DNA from: Oceanospirillum sp048264105
GTDB taxonomy: Bacteria > Pseudomonadota > Gammaproteobacteria > Pseudomonadales > Halomonadaceae
Direction of reading: 5' to 3'
DNA length: 64,000 bases
Assembly (NCBI GenBank): GCA_048264105.1
Contig: JBLXDJ010000004.1
Location: 372,001 to 436,000, forward strand
Below the pieces are notes generated by a model, which had not been told where the DNA came from, made no database searches, and saw only the letters and a program-made list of their open reading frames with translations. This document shows, piece by piece, positions 1 to 7,828 of this stretch (its first letter is position 1; every line of letters begins with the position of its first letter). A program made the position numbers and the translations under genes.

Positions 1-1
1 C

Positions 2-1651
2 ATCGCCTCTCTGGCAGAAGCCGAAAAACAGTTTGCCTTGTATCGCTATCCGCTGATCTCAGAGGGCGTGCAGATCGCTGAGGTATGGGTTGGTTTTGAT
101 CCGGGTTTTATGGCCCAGGTGTTTGAAGAGATTGGCTACGATATCGCAACGATTCTGGTGGTGACCTTGCTGCTCGCTATGGAGCTGCTGATGTTTATCA
201 CTACCTATCACATTAAGACCCCGATGACGGGCATTGAAGCGATGCTGGATAAGGTCGCGGACAAAGATCTGCGTGAGGTGGTTTATTTCCCCGGAAAGGA
301 TGAGTTGTCTCAGCTGGGGAACCGTGTCGCAGCGGCCATGGGCAGCATGACGGAAAAGCTGAAAAATGCTGCGACCGGAAGCGCAGGTGGTCATGGCTAT
401 CAGCTACCTGATGGCGACCCGAAGAAGGTCGGTCTGACGCGCTTATCTTTTGTTCGTCCGCCACTTTTTCTGGTGATTTTCTCCGAGTCGATGTCGCTCT
501 CTTTCTTCCCGGCCTATGTGAATGCTCTTTATGAGCCGATCCCAGGCCTGTCCCCCAGTATGGTGATAGGCCTGCCTATCTCGGTCTTTATGCTGGTTTG
601 GGCTTTATCGCTACCGGTGGCGGGGCAGTGGTCAGACAGTGTTGGCCGCAAGAAGGCCTTTATGGTGGGGGCGAGCCTGACAGCGGTTGGCCTGTTGCTG
701 ACCGCCTGGTGCGACAACCTCTGGCAGCTGCTGATTGTCCGTTCCATTACAGCTGTGGGTTATGGTGTTGTCTTTATTACTGCTCAGGGTTATGTCACGG
801 ATAATACGACTACCGAGAACCGAACCCGGGGCATGGCGATGTTTCTGTCCGGCTTTTTCTCCGGTTCTTTGTGTGGTGCTGCCATTGGTGGGATCTTGTC
901 GGATCGTATCGGTTTTGAAGCGACCTTTATGTTGTCAGCCACCCTGTCGCTGGTTTCGGCTCTCTTTGTGATGCAGTTCTTTGAGGCTAAGGTGAACGAT
1001 CCTGATGCACCACCTCCGGCGGTGCTCTCGTTCCGGGACTTTACTACCTTGCTGACGGATAAGTATTTCCTGCTGATCACCTTCCTGTCAGCGATTCCGG
1101 CGAAGTTACTGCTGACCGGCTTCCTCTATTACACAGGCCCCGTTTATCTGAACGAGTTGGGGGCGAACCAGTCCTCCGTCGGGCGTATTCTGATGGCTTA
1201 TGGCTTGGCTATTGTGCTTATTTCGCCACTCAGTGCCTGGCTGGGCGACAGACTGAAGAATAAGACCGCATTTATTATCTTCGGCGGTGGCTTGTCCGCG
1301 CTGGCGTTGTTTGCGGTTTATCTGATCCCGGGTGTTTACGGCATGTTTACCGGCGTCCTTTTACTTGGGGTTGCTCATGCGGTTGGGGTCTCACCGCAGC
1401 TGTCGCTGTTAACTGAGAAGGTGAAACTGAAAAATGGCCTGACGCTGGGTAAAACCATCGGTATTTTCCGACTGACGGAGCGAATCGGCAATATTGCCGG
1501 GCCTTTGGTTGCGGCGACCCTGATCAGTTTGCTGGGCTTCCAGAACTCGTTCCTCTGGCTTTCAACCGGTGTGGCGGCCAGCTTAATTCTGCTTGTGATT
1601 CTTTATCTGATGTTCCGCTCTATGGACCAGCGCCAGTTACAGGAGGCTTAA
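2..1651 (+). CDS. HAMP-MFS fusion membrane protein (5' end outside window)
   Basis: The reading frame is open at the left edge, so the N-terminus is missing; about 549 residues are visible. The first roughly 45 look like the end of an extracytoplasmic sensor domain (motif WVGFDP). A hydrophobic helix follows (about visible residues 50-72), then a HAMP-like linker (PMTGIEAMLDKVADKDL, then GKDELSQLGNRV). From about residue 150 the rest is a major facilitator transporter of about 12 helices, with the loop 2-3 signature GQWSDSVGRKK. A sensor-HAMP unit joined to a transporter is unusual; the substrate cannot be told from sequence. The stop lies 3 bases before the next gene, whose ribosome site is inside this gene's end, so the two are cotranscribed. 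Fold assignments are firm, function is not. Confidence 0.85.
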   Translation: MASLAEAEKQFALYRYPLISEGVQIAEVWVGFDPGFMAQVFEEIGYDIATILVVTLLLAMELLMFITTYHIKTPMTGIEAMLDKVADKDLREVVYFPGKDELSQLGNRVAAAMGSMTEKLKNAATGSAGGHGYQLPDGDPKKVGLTRLSFVRPPLFLVIFSESMSLSFFPAYVNALYEPIPGLSPSMVIGLPISVFMLVWALSLPVAGQWSDSVGRKKAFMVGASLTAVGLLLTAWCDNLWQLLIVRSITAVGYGVVFITAQGYVTDNTTTENRTRGMAMFLSGFFSGSLCGAAIGGILSDRIGFEATFMLSATLSLVSALFVMQFFEAKVNDPDAPPPAVLSFRDFTTLLTDKYFLLITFLSAIPAKLLLTGFLYYTGPVYLNELGANQSSVGRILMAYGLAIVLISPLSAWLGDRLKNKTAFIIFGGGLSALALFAVYLIPGVYGMFTGVLLLGVAHAVGVSPQLSLLTEKVKLKNGLTLGKTIGIFRLTERIGNIAGPLVAATLISLLGFQNSFLWLSTGVAASLILLVILYLMFRSMDQRQLQEA

Positions 1652-1654
1652 CCG

Positions 1655-2710
1655 GTGGCAAGATTTCGTTTTTTGAGTCAATTGATGTTTGGGGCGGTTA
1701 TCGCCCCGGTTGCGACCCTGGCTTTAGTTTCGGCCCTTGCTCTGACGGGGGTGTCATCCGCTTTTGCCAGGGATGCGGCTGAGGCGCCGGTCAAAAAGGT
1801 TTATATGGTGCTATGGCGGGGCGTGACAGAGGCGGAGCGCGGCTTTATGGATTCGATGATGAACCAGCCTCAGCCGGTGGAGTTTATTATTCGCAATGCG
1901 GGTAAAAGCCGTGAACAGGTTGCCCGCATCCGCCAGGATATCCTGCAGCGTCAGCCTGATCTTGTTTACAGCTTTGGTACAACGGTGACTTCAACCCTCG
2001 TTGGTACAGAAGCCGGTAGTAAGGAAGGAGAACATATTCGGGCCATCCCTCTGGTGTTTAATATTGTCGCAGACCCTAAAGGCGCAGGGATCGTATCCGA
2101 TTATCAGAATCCCGGCCGTAATGTGACGGGCACATCTCACCTTGTCCCCATGAGCACGCAGGTTGCCGCGATTCAGGAGCTGGAAGGCATCCATCGTGTG
2201 GCGGTGATTTTTAACCCGAAAGAGAAAAACTCGACCTTGCAGGTTGAGGCTCTGCAGCAGGCTTGTGATAAAGCGGGACTGGATCTGGTTCGTTTTCCGC
2301 TTCCGGATGCTGAAGATGGTAACGCGGCTCAGCATTTTGCCGCCTACGCCCGTTTTGTCAGCGAACAGAAAGCGGATATCAGCTATCTGCCCTCGGATTC
2401 TTTTCTGATCTCGAATGCTAAAGCCTTGGTATCGGCCAGCCACGGTGCCGGAGTGCCTGTGTTCTCCGCGACCGAAGGGCCTATCCGTAAAGCCGGCGCT
2501 TATATGGGACTGGTCAGTCGCTATTATAATGTTGGTCAGTTTGCGGCCTATAAAGCGCAGCAAATCCTGTTTGAAGGTAAGCCGGTAGCGGATGTGCCGG
2601 TGGAAACTCTTAAGCGTTTTACCTTTATTGTGAACATGGGATCGGCTAAAGCACTGGATCGCTACCCGCCGGTTACCATTATGCAGACCGCAGAAGTGGT
2701 CAAAGAGTAA
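1655..2710 (+). CDS. ABC-type substrate-binding protein (ABC_sub_bind family)
   Basis: This 351-residue protein starts with GTG, 9 bases after an AGGAGG lying in the end of the preceding gene. An N-terminal signal peptide (hydrophobic to about residue 38, cleavage near SSAFA/RDAA) sends it to the periplasm. The body matches the ABC_sub_bind (PF04392) family: a two-lobed periplasmic binding fold with motifs such as SFGTTVT, NPGRNVTG and VIFNPKEKNS. No permease or ATPase is encoded beside it. Its partner is the HAMP-MFS protein immediately upstream, so it may present a ligand to that protein's sensor part rather than feed an ABC transporter; this is inference. The ligand is unknown. Confidence 0.85.
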   Translation: MARFRFLSQLMFGAVIAPVATLALVSALALTGVSSAFARDAAEAPVKKVYMVLWRGVTEAERGFMDSMMNQPQPVEFIIRNAGKSREQVARIRQDILQRQPDLVYSFGTTVTSTLVGTEAGSKEGEHIRAIPLVFNIVADPKGAGIVSDYQNPGRNVTGTSHLVPMSTQVAAIQELEGIHRVAVIFNPKEKNSTLQVEALQQACDKAGLDLVRFPLPDAEDGNAAQHFAAYARFVSEQKADISYLPSDSFLISNAKALVSASHGAGVPVFSATEGPIRKAGAYMGLVSRYYNVGQFAAYKAQQILFEGKPVADVPVETLKRFTFIVNMGSAKALDRYPPVTIMQTAEVVKE

Positions 2711-2791
2711 GTTGCCGTCAGATCAGTTGGTGATTGAGGCCTAAGAAAAAGGCTTGCGACTGCCGATCCATACCGGAACTTCTGCTAGAAT

Positions 2792-2816
2792 AGCCCGCCT
2801 TGAGCGGGCTTTTTTG
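2792..2816 (+). terminator. Rho-independent terminator
   Basis: Perfect 7-bp stem AGCCCGC/GCGGGCT with a 5-base loop and a T-run (2810-2815). It ends the HAMP-MFS/binding-protein unit 82 bases after the stop and insulates the next gene. Confidence 0.85.
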
Positions 2817-2881
2817 TCCGCCGATTTTTTTATCCCATGTCTATCCGGTAAAAATACCCTATAACCAGCTGGAGTAAGGTT

Positions 2882-3643
2882 TTGACTCAGTTTCGTCCGT
2901 GTATCGATCTGCATCAGGGGCAGGTTAAACAGATTGTAGGTGGCAGCTTAAACGATCAGGGGGCTGATACTAATTTTGTCAGTGAATACAGCAGCCGTTA
3001 TTACGCTGAGCTTTATCGCAAACATCAGCTGACCGGTGGTCATGTGATCGCATTGGGTCCCGGTAATCAGGAGGCGGCTCTGGAAGCCCTTGCGGCATGG
3101 CCGGATGGTTTGCAGTTTGGTGGCGGAGTGAACGCTGACAATGCGGCCTCTTATCTCGACTCCGGAGCTTCTCATGTCATTGTGACCTCTTATCTTTTTG
3201 AGGGTGGCGAGTTCAGCTGGGAGCGTCTGGAAGCCGTTAAAGCGGTGACCGGAAAAGAGCGTCTGATTCTGGATCTGAGCTGCCGTCGTACTGAATCGGG
3301 CTGGAATATCGCCACAGATCGCTGGCAAACTGTGACCGGGCTGGCGGTGAATGAGCAGACACTTCAGGAACTCAGCAGCCATTGCGCCGAGTTTCTGATT
3401 CACGCAGCTGATGTGGAAGGTTTGCAGGCAGGCATTGATGAAGATCTGGTGCGTTTGCTGGGAGAAGCCTGTCCGATTCCGGTGACCTATGCCGGTGGCG
3501 CCCGCTCTCTGGAGGATCTGAAGCGAGTTGATGAGCTTTCAGGCGGTAAGGTGGATCTGACGATCGGTAGTGCGCTGGATATCTTCGGTGGCAGCGGCGT
3601 TACTCTGGAAGAGTGTATTGAGTGGAACAATCAGCAGCGCTGA
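2882..3643 (+). CDS. hisA: Phosphoribosylformimino-AICAR ribotide isomerase, eukaryote-like HisA (HIS6 type)
   Basis: Histidine biosynthesis, fourth step: isomerisation of ProFAR to PRFAR on a TIM barrel of 253 residues. The sequence resembles the fungal/plant HIS6 branch more than ordinary bacterial HisA. Shared blocks recalled from yeast HIS6 include CIDLH-G-VKQIVGG near the start, TNFVS, HVI-LGP, VIVTS-LF, DLSCR, EFLIHAADVEGL, VDELS-GKVDLT and GS-LDIFGG near the end. The first Asp of CIDLH and the Asp of HAADVEG are in the expected catalytic strands. It stands alone, without hisB, hisH or hisF. The start is TTG at 2882 behind GGAG (2871-2874); no better start was seen. Good terminators lie on both sides, so it is its own transcription unit. 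Probably acquired laterally. Confidence 0.9.
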   Translation: MTQFRPCIDLHQGQVKQIVGGSLNDQGADTNFVSEYSSRYYAELYRKHQLTGGHVIALGPGNQEAALEALAAWPDGLQFGGGVNADNAASYLDSGASHVIVTSYLFEGGEFSWERLEAVKAVTGKERLILDLSCRRTESGWNIATDRWQTVTGLAVNEQTLQELSSHCAEFLIHAADVEGLQAGIDEDLVRLLGEACPIPVTYAGGARSLEDLKRVDELSGGKVDLTIGSALDIFGGSGVTLEECIEWNNQQR

Positions 3644-3664
3644 TTTTCTCTGTCGCTGAGCATT

Positions 3665-3703
3665 AAAAAGGCCCTGACAGCATCGCTGTCAGGGCCTTTT
3701 TTC
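3665..3703. terminator. Bidirectional terminator
   Basis: Perfect stem AAGGCCCTGACAG / CTGTCAGGGCCTT around a CATCG loop, with A-run before and T-run after. It serves both the HisA-type gene (+) and the DAHP synthase gene (-), which converge here. Confidence 0.9.
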
Positions 3704-3727
3704 TTTCTGTCGTCCGGTGTCGGGCGA

Positions 3728-4798
3728 TTAACGACGCTCAGGCAGTACCGGGCGCAGTTTCTCCGCCATTTTCAGCAGGGTTTCTTCTGTGGTATCCCAG
3801 TCGATACAGGCATCGGTAATGGATACGCCGTATTGCATCTCGTCACGATTTGCAGAGATTTTCTGGTTACCCCAGCCGATGTTACTTTCAATCATCAGGC
3901 CCACGATGGACTTGTTACCTTCCAGAATCTGGTTGGTCACATTTTCCATCACCAGAGGCTGCAGGCCCGGATCTTTATTGGAGTTGGCGTGGCTGCAGTC
4001 GATCATGATGTTCTTAGGCAGCTTGGCTTTATCCAGATCTTTTTCACACAGAGCAACGCTAACAGAATCGTAGTTCGGCTTGCCGTTACCACCGCGCAGT
4101 ACTACGTGGCCGTACTGGTTACCCTTGGTACGAATCACAGAAACCTGACCTGCCTGGTTGATACCCAGGAAGCTGTGTGGGTGAGAGGCAGACTCCAGTG
4201 CGTTGGTTGCAACTTCCAGACCACCATCGGTACCGTTTTTGAAGCCGATCGGCATAGACAGACCACTGGTCATTTCACGGTGGGTCTGAGATTCCGTGGT
4301 ACGGGCACCAATCGCAGACCATGCGATCGCATCCTGCAGATACTGAGGTGAGATAGGGTCCAGAGCTTCTGTTGCCAGAGGCAGTCCCATCTCCGCCAGA
4401 TCAACCAGCAGCTGACGACCGATGTGCAGGCCTTCTTCCAGCTCGAACGTGTCATCCAGATGCGGATCATTGATCAGGCCTTTCCAGCCTACCGTGGTAC
4501 GTGGTTTTTCAAAGTAAACACGCATGACGATATACAGGGTGTCGCTGACCTTGTCAGAAAGCGCTTTCAGACGTTTGGCATAGTCTTTAGCAGCTTCTAC
4601 ATCATGGATAGAGCAGGGGCCAACAACAACAAACAGGCGCTGGTCTTTGCCATCCAGAATATTTTGAATAGTTTCACGACCCTCAACCACAGATGCACGG
4701 GCGGGATCCGTTAACGGAATCTCTTTTTTAAGTTCTTCCGGAGTGATCAGGACATCCTGAGACACTACATTGACATTGGTCAGACGAGTTTTAGGCAT
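3728..4798 (-). CDS. aroF: 3-deoxy-7-phosphoheptulonate (DAHP) synthase, AroF-like
   Basis: First step of the shikimate pathway: phosphoenolpyruvate plus erythrose 4-phosphate to DAHP, in the cytoplasm. The 356-residue length is normal for class I alpha enzymes. Hallmarks are GPCSIHD (about 60-66), RVYFEKPRTTVGWKG (about 93-107), GARTTESQ-HRE and VGFKNGTDG-type IGFKNGTDG. Among the three E. coli isoenzymes it looks closest to the tyrosine-sensitive AroF (opening NVNVVSQDVLITPEEL, internal GINQAGQV, IGLMIESNI-GNQ), but feedback specificity cannot be proved by eye. The start ATG has only a weak ribosome site. Transcription ends at the shared terminator near 3,680. Confidence 0.93.
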   Translation of the reverse strand: MPKTRLTNVNVVSQDVLITPEELKKEIPLTDPARASVVEGRETIQNILDGKDQRLFVVVGPCSIHDVEAAKDYAKRLKALSDKVSDTLYIVMRVYFEKPRTTVGWKGLINDPHLDDTFELEEGLHIGRQLLVDLAEMGLPLATEALDPISPQYLQDAIAWSAIGARTTESQTHREMTSGLSMPIGFKNGTDGGLEVATNALESASHPHSFLGINQAGQVSVIRTKGNQYGHVVLRGGNGKPNYDSVSVALCEKDLDKAKLPKNIMIDCSHANSNKDPGLQPLVMENVTNQILEGNKSIVGLMIESNIGWGNQKISANRDEMQYGVSITDACIDWDTTEETLLKMAEKLRPVLPERR

Positions 4799-4952
4799 CT
4801 GAAATCGTATCCTATGTTAGCTGTATGAATCGTTTAGGGTTTTATTCTTAAGTTATTGTTCTTAGTAGAATATTGTTTTTACCGTCCAAGTGATAGGGGC
4901 TAACTCTATACTTTGGGTGATAAATTGAATATCCGGCACTGTTATGCGCCTG

Positions 4953-4988
4953 CATCGGCCTGATTGCGCTCCGGGCTCCAGACCGATG
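4953..4988 (-). repeat. Intergenic hairpin after tusE (CGGTCT/AGGCCG arms)
   Basis: A 10-bp inverted repeat, CATCGGCCTG / CAGACCGATG, around a 16-base loop, 6 bases after the tusE stop. Read on the minus strand the arms are CATCGGTCTG and CAGGCCGATG with one G-U pair. There is no strong T-run, so it is more likely an RNA-stabilising 3' hairpin than a full terminator. Similar arms occur at 39.5 kb and 54.8 kb. Confidence 0.55.
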
Positions 4989-4994
4989 TCGGTT

Positions 4995-5324
4995 TTACAG
5001 GCAGTTGGTTGGCTTAGGCAGTCCGGCCAGCTTACTGGCCATTTTCGCCGGACTCTCGCCAAACAGCTGCATCAGGTAGATGCTTTTTGCCTTGTCTTTA
5101 TCAAGGTTGATACCGATATATTTCACCAGAGGGCGCATGGCCGGTGACAGCTCAAACTCCTGATAAAACTGACGCAGCAGGTTCAGGATCTCCCAATGAG
5201 CCTCTGTCAGCTCCAGTCCTTCCTCTCTGGCGATCTGTTCCGCTACTTCCGGCTGCCAGTCTGCAAGATTTTCCAGGTAACCTTCGTCATCAACCTGAAT
5301 CTGTTTGTTGTCGATGGTCAGCAT
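4995..5324 (-). CDS. tusE: Sulfurtransferase TusE (DsrC family)
   Basis: TusE accepts persulfide sulfur from TusBCD and hands it to MnmA for 2-thiolation of tRNA wobble uridine. The 109-residue protein has the DsrC-family fold and ends in GLPKPTNCL, the conserved C-terminal arm with the essential penultimate cysteine. A second arm cysteine, as in true sulfite-reductase DsrC, is not visible, which favours tRNA modification. It is last in the tusD-tusC-tusB-tusE operon, 4 bases after tusB. Confidence 0.93.
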   Translation of the reverse strand: MLTIDNKQIQVDDEGYLENLADWQPEVAEQIAREEGLELTEAHWEILNLLRQFYQEFELSPAMRPLVKYIGINLDKDKAKSIYLMQLFGESPAKMASKLAGLPKPTNCL

Positions 5325-5328
5325 GGGC

Positions 5329-5619
5329 TTAAAACCAGCTGCAGACAGAGTCTGCGGTTTCAGTCAGAGCAACGAAACCGGCGTAATCCACCGTCTGCCA
5401 GTGCTCGCTGGTCAGTGTTGCGTTAAGTCCGCGTGCGGCCATGTCTTCCTGCAGAACGTAATAGCTTAAATCGTCGCGTAACAGGTTGCTGAAAGCGTTT
5501 GTTGCAGCGTAGACGCCATCTTCGATCAGTAGCACCTGATCACCGGCACTGGCGCTGAACAGGCACTCTTTGAAGGTGCTGTTGGCCGACGGAGATTTAT
5601 TAACGGTATGTAGAATCAT
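5329..5619 (-). CDS. tusB: Sulfur relay protein TusB (DsrH family)
   Basis: Small subunit of the TusBCD heterohexamer, which carries sulfur from TusA to TusE. It has 96 residues, the usual size, and opens with MILHTVNKSP and LLIEDGVYAA, typical of DsrH/TusB. It sits between tusC (41-base gap) and tusE (4-base gap). TusB is the least conserved subunit, so part of the assignment comes from operon position. Confidence 0.88.
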   Translation of the reverse strand: MILHTVNKSPSANSTFKECLFSASAGDQVLLIEDGVYAATNAFSNLLRDDLSYYVLQEDMAARGLNATLTSEHWQTVDYAGFVALTETADSVCSWF

Positions 5620-5660
5620 ATTTTTATTCGCAATGTCTGAAGCACAAAGTCGGTTAATGC

Positions 5661-6017
5661 TTAGAAATTAAATACTTGCTTATGCGACCGGATCAATGCC
5701 TGCAGCTCTGGCTGAGCAAGGGTTTCACAGTCAAAGCCCAGTTGGCTCTTATCCAGCCCGCGTTCTTCAAGGCTCTCTTTCGCAACGTAAACCTGATCAA
5801 TATCATACATCGGCAGGGCCTTCATCATCGCCTGGCTGCCTTTTTGCTCAACCTGATCCGGTTGCTGATCGTCTAAAAGCTGATACACGCCGTCACCCAT
5901 AAAGAGCAGGGTGGCCTGTTGGCCGAAAGCAGCACCGACTAAAGCCAGATCGATCGCTTCCCGTGCCCAGGAGGTGCCAACAGGCGGTTTGCGGAAAATG
6001 ATAAGCAGGTCAGACAT
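5661..6017 (-). CDS. tusC: Sulfur relay protein TusC (DsrF family)
   Basis: TusC is the second subunit of the TusBCD complex in tRNA 2-thiouridine synthesis. The 118-residue protein shows the DsrE/F/H fold with the family's FRKPPVGTSWAREAIDLAL helix and LLFMGDGVYQL strand. It starts 2 bases after the tusD stop, so translation is probably coupled. Confidence 0.9.
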   Translation of the reverse strand: MSDLLIIFRKPPVGTSWAREAIDLALVGAAFGQQATLLFMGDGVYQLLDDQQPDQVEQKGSQAMMKALPMYDIDQVYVAKESLEERGLDKSQLGFDCETLAQPELQALIRSHKQVFNF

Positions 6018-6019
6018 GG

Positions 6020-6412
6020 TCAGGCTCCGAACGTGATCAGTTTATCGCAGGTCATACCCGCATCAATCAGCTGGCCAAGGCCGGAAAGGGTATAGCCCTC
6101 TGCCAGGTTGTGGCTGGCTTTGCTGTAGCGCTTCGCTTCTTTCTCATCCAGCAGGCCCCGGCGTACAGCGGCTGCAATGCAAACCACCAGCTCGATATCA
6201 TGCTCTTTAGCCAGTTCCTGCCACTGCGCGGGAACATTAACCTCGTCCTGAGGCGGGCTGATCAGAGACGAGCTGTTATAGACGCCATCATGATAAAAGA
6301 AAACGCGCTGGATGCTGTGGTCGCGCTTTAATACCGCTCGGGCAAAATGCAGAGCACTATGAGCCGCCTGATTGCTGTAGGGGCCACCATAAATGGCAAT
6401 ACTGTAGTTCAT
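6020..6412 (-). CDS. tusD: Sulfurtransferase TusD (DsrE family)
   Basis: TusD is the catalytic subunit of TusBCD; its conserved cysteine carries the persulfide. From the ATG at 6412 the protein is 130 residues and the cysteine in ELVVCIAA is residue 78, the position known for E. coli TusD. A GTG one codon upstream (6415) is an alternative start; the ribosome site (AAGAG) does not decide. Motifs YGGPYSNQAAHSAL and FFYHDGVY are typical. First gene of the operon; a terminator separates it from yccA upstream, so it should have its own promoter in 6413-6520. Confidence 0.92.
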   Translation of the reverse strand: MNYSIAIYGGPYSNQAAHSALHFARAVLKRDHSIQRVFFYHDGVYNSSSLISPPQDEVNVPAQWQELAKEHDIELVVCIAAAVRRGLLDEKEAKRYSKASHNLAEGYTLSGLGQLIDAGMTCDKLITFGA

Positions 6413-6520
6413 CACGTCATAACTCTTATTACGCTGATGGGGTTATAGACCGCAGATAATCTGAACGCTTAAGACGTAAACGAATAACGCTGTTTAATGG
6501 TTACTTAAGCGCGGCAGAAT

Positions 6521-6545
6521 TAAAAACGCCCTGCAGTGCAGGGCG
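6521..6545 (-). terminator. Terminator of yccA
   Basis: Minus-strand stem CGCCCTGC/GCAGGGCG with a 3-base loop followed by TTTTTA. It lies 43 bases after the yccA stop and separates it from the tus operon. Confidence 0.85.
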
Positions 6546-6570
6546 CTTAGTATAACTTAGCAGAGCTGTT

Positions 6571-6597
6571 TTAGTCGTCTATGCGATCTAATCGTCT
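6571..6597 (-). repeat. Echoed stop region of yccA
   Basis: On the minus strand AGACGATTAG (Asp-Asp-stop, the end of yccA) is followed 17 bases on by AGACGACTAA (again Asp-Asp-stop); 8 of 10 bases match. A weak member of the set of duplicated stop regions in this window. Confidence 0.4.
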
Positions 6598-7253
6598 CCA
6601 CTAAGCGCGCCGGTCAGGTGGAGCAGGCTCATAAACAGGTTATAGATGGATACATACAACCCGATGGTCGCCATGATGTAGTTTTGCTCGCCGCCATTAA
6701 CCAGTCGGCTGGTTTCAAACAGGATCATGGCCGATGCAAACAGGGCAAAGCCCGCAGAGATCATCAGGCTAAGACCCGGGATGTCAAAGAAGAAGCCTGC
6801 GATCATCGCGCCAACAAGAATCAGGAATCCAGCAAACAGGAAGCCGCTCAGAAAACTGAAGTCTTTCTTCGTAGTCAGCACATAGCCTGACAGGGCTAAG
6901 AAGATTACTGCTGTGCTGCCCATTGCGGTGGTCACGATCTGGCCGCCATTAGGCAGAGACAGGTACATAGAAACAACCGGGCCGATGGTGAAACCCATGA
7001 AGCCGGTGAAAGCAAAAACGCTGACAAGACCCCAGATGCTGTTTTGGGTTTTGTGCGTCAGAAACATAAGGCCATAGGCGCCGATCAGGAACACGAAGAT
7101 GTTCATGCGGCCGAGACCCATTGCGGCAGAAACAAATGCCGTCAGGGCGCTGAATGCCAGCGTCATGCTTAATAGCATAAAGGTATTGCGAACAACCTTA
7201 TCGACAGGAACGGCTGGTGCCGAACTGTAGGTTTTATATTCTTCGATAGCCAT
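6588..7253 (-). CDS. yccA: Bax1/YccA family inner-membrane protein, FtsH modulator
   Basis: YccA belongs to the Bax inhibitor-1 family; in E. coli it binds the FtsH protease and limits its action on SecY. The 221-residue protein has seven hydrophobic helices, starts MAIEEYKTYSSAP and keeps ILFETSRLVNGGEQNYI near the C-terminal end, a strongly conserved block. The ATG is preceded by GAGGAG at good spacing. Its position next to tus genes and tRNA-Ser is a conserved arrangement in gammaproteobacteria, recalled from E. coli and Pseudomonas. Confidence 0.93.
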   Translation of the reverse strand: MAIEEYKTYSSAPAVPVDKVVRNTFMLLSMTLAFSALTAFVSAAMGLGRMNIFVFLIGAYGLMFLTHKTQNSIWGLVSVFAFTGFMGFTIGPVVSMYLSLPNGGQIVTTAMGSTAVIFLALSGYVLTTKKDFSFLSGFLFAGFLILVGAMIAGFFFDIPGLSLMISAGFALFASAMILFETSRLVNGGEQNYIMATIGLYVSIYNLFMSLLHLTGALSGDD

Positions 7254-7358
7254 TGATGAGCTCCTCTATCCTTCGTAGTCCATATTAAGACCCATTTTGT
7301 CTGTTTCCGTTCCAAAGTTAAAGGGTTAGATAAACTGATAAAAAACAATAAATTACTG

Positions 7359-7386
7359 TTGACGAAAAAAATTATATGCGTATCAT
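7359..7386 (+). promoter_or_regulatory. Promoter of first tRNA-Ser gene
   Basis: TTGACG (7359-7364), 16-base spacer, TATCAT (7381-7386), then a GC-containing stretch before the tRNA at 7398. Good sigma-70 match. Confidence 0.7.
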
Positions 7387-7397
7387 ACGCACCTGCT

Positions 7398-7488
7398 GGA
7401 GGGATGGCTGAGCGGCTGAAAGCACCGGTCTTGAAAACCGGCAAGGGTTAATAGCCCTTCCAGGGTTCAAATCCCTGTCCCTCCGCCA
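7398..7488 (+). tRNA. tRNA-Ser (anticodon UGA), copy 1
   Basis: A 91-base class II tRNA including encoded CCA. The acceptor stem GGAGGGA pairs with TCCCTCC; discriminator base is G. The anticodon stem CCGGT/ACCGG holds loop CTTGAAA, anticodon TGA (7432-7434). The long variable arm AAGGG/CCCTT is typical of serine tRNA and the T-loop is GGTTCAAATCC. Identical to the copy at 7697-7787. Confidence 0.97.
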
Positions 7489-7500
7489 CTATTCTGAAAA

Positions 7501-7530
7501 GGCGCAACATTTTATGTTGCGCCTTTTTTT
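7501..7530 (+). terminator. Terminator of tRNA-Ser copy 1
   Basis: Perfect 10-bp stem GGCGCAACAT/ATGTTGCGCC with a TTT loop and seven T, 12 bases after the tRNA. Confidence 0.92.
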
Positions 7531-7657
7531 ATGCCTGTTGTTTTATGCTCATGGGTGTTGGTTTATCAGGCCTTCTTGTTGAGCTGGCTTTCAGGAGGTG
7601 AGGGTGGTTGTTTTTCGGCCATCTCTTTGAATCTAAAGATTTTTTTACAATAGGCTA

Positions 7658-7685
7658 TTGACCGCAAATTTGATATCCGTATAAT
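7658..7685 (+). promoter_or_regulatory. Promoter of second tRNA-Ser gene
   Basis: TTGACC (7658-7663), 16-base spacer, consensus TATAAT (7680-7685), then GCGG. The tRNA starts 12 bases further on. Stronger match than the promoter of copy 1. Confidence 0.8.
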
Positions 7686-7696
7686 GCGGTCTTGCT

Positions 7697-7787
7697 GGAG
7701 GGATGGCTGAGCGGCTGAAAGCACCGGTCTTGAAAACCGGCAAGGGTTAATAGCCCTTCCAGGGTTCAAATCCCTGTCCCTCCGCCA
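7697..7787 (+). tRNA. tRNA-Ser (anticodon UGA), copy 2
   Basis: Identical in all 91 bases to the copy 299 bases upstream; anticodon TGA at 7731-7733, encoded CCA at 7785-7787. The identity extends a few bases either side (TGCT before, CTATTC after), so the duplication unit was little more than the tRNA, while promoter and terminator differ. Confidence 0.97.
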
Positions 7788-7797
7788 CTATTCGAAA

Positions 7798-7828
7798 AAC
7801 CTGCTCTTACTGAGCAGGTTTTTTTTTG
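7798..7828 (+). terminator. Terminator of tRNA-Ser copy 2
   Basis: Stem AACCTGCTC/GAGCAGGTT, loop TTACT, then a run of nine T. Confidence 0.92.

Noticed and set aside
4995..5324. Dissimilatory sulfite-reductase DsrC instead of TusE
   Set aside because: Only the C-terminal cysteine is present and no dsrAB genes are near; the tRNA-modification operon explains it better.
7169..7444. 91-codon minus-strand frame across the yccA start and tRNA-Ser
   Set aside because: Covers a tRNA and its promoter; no coding features.
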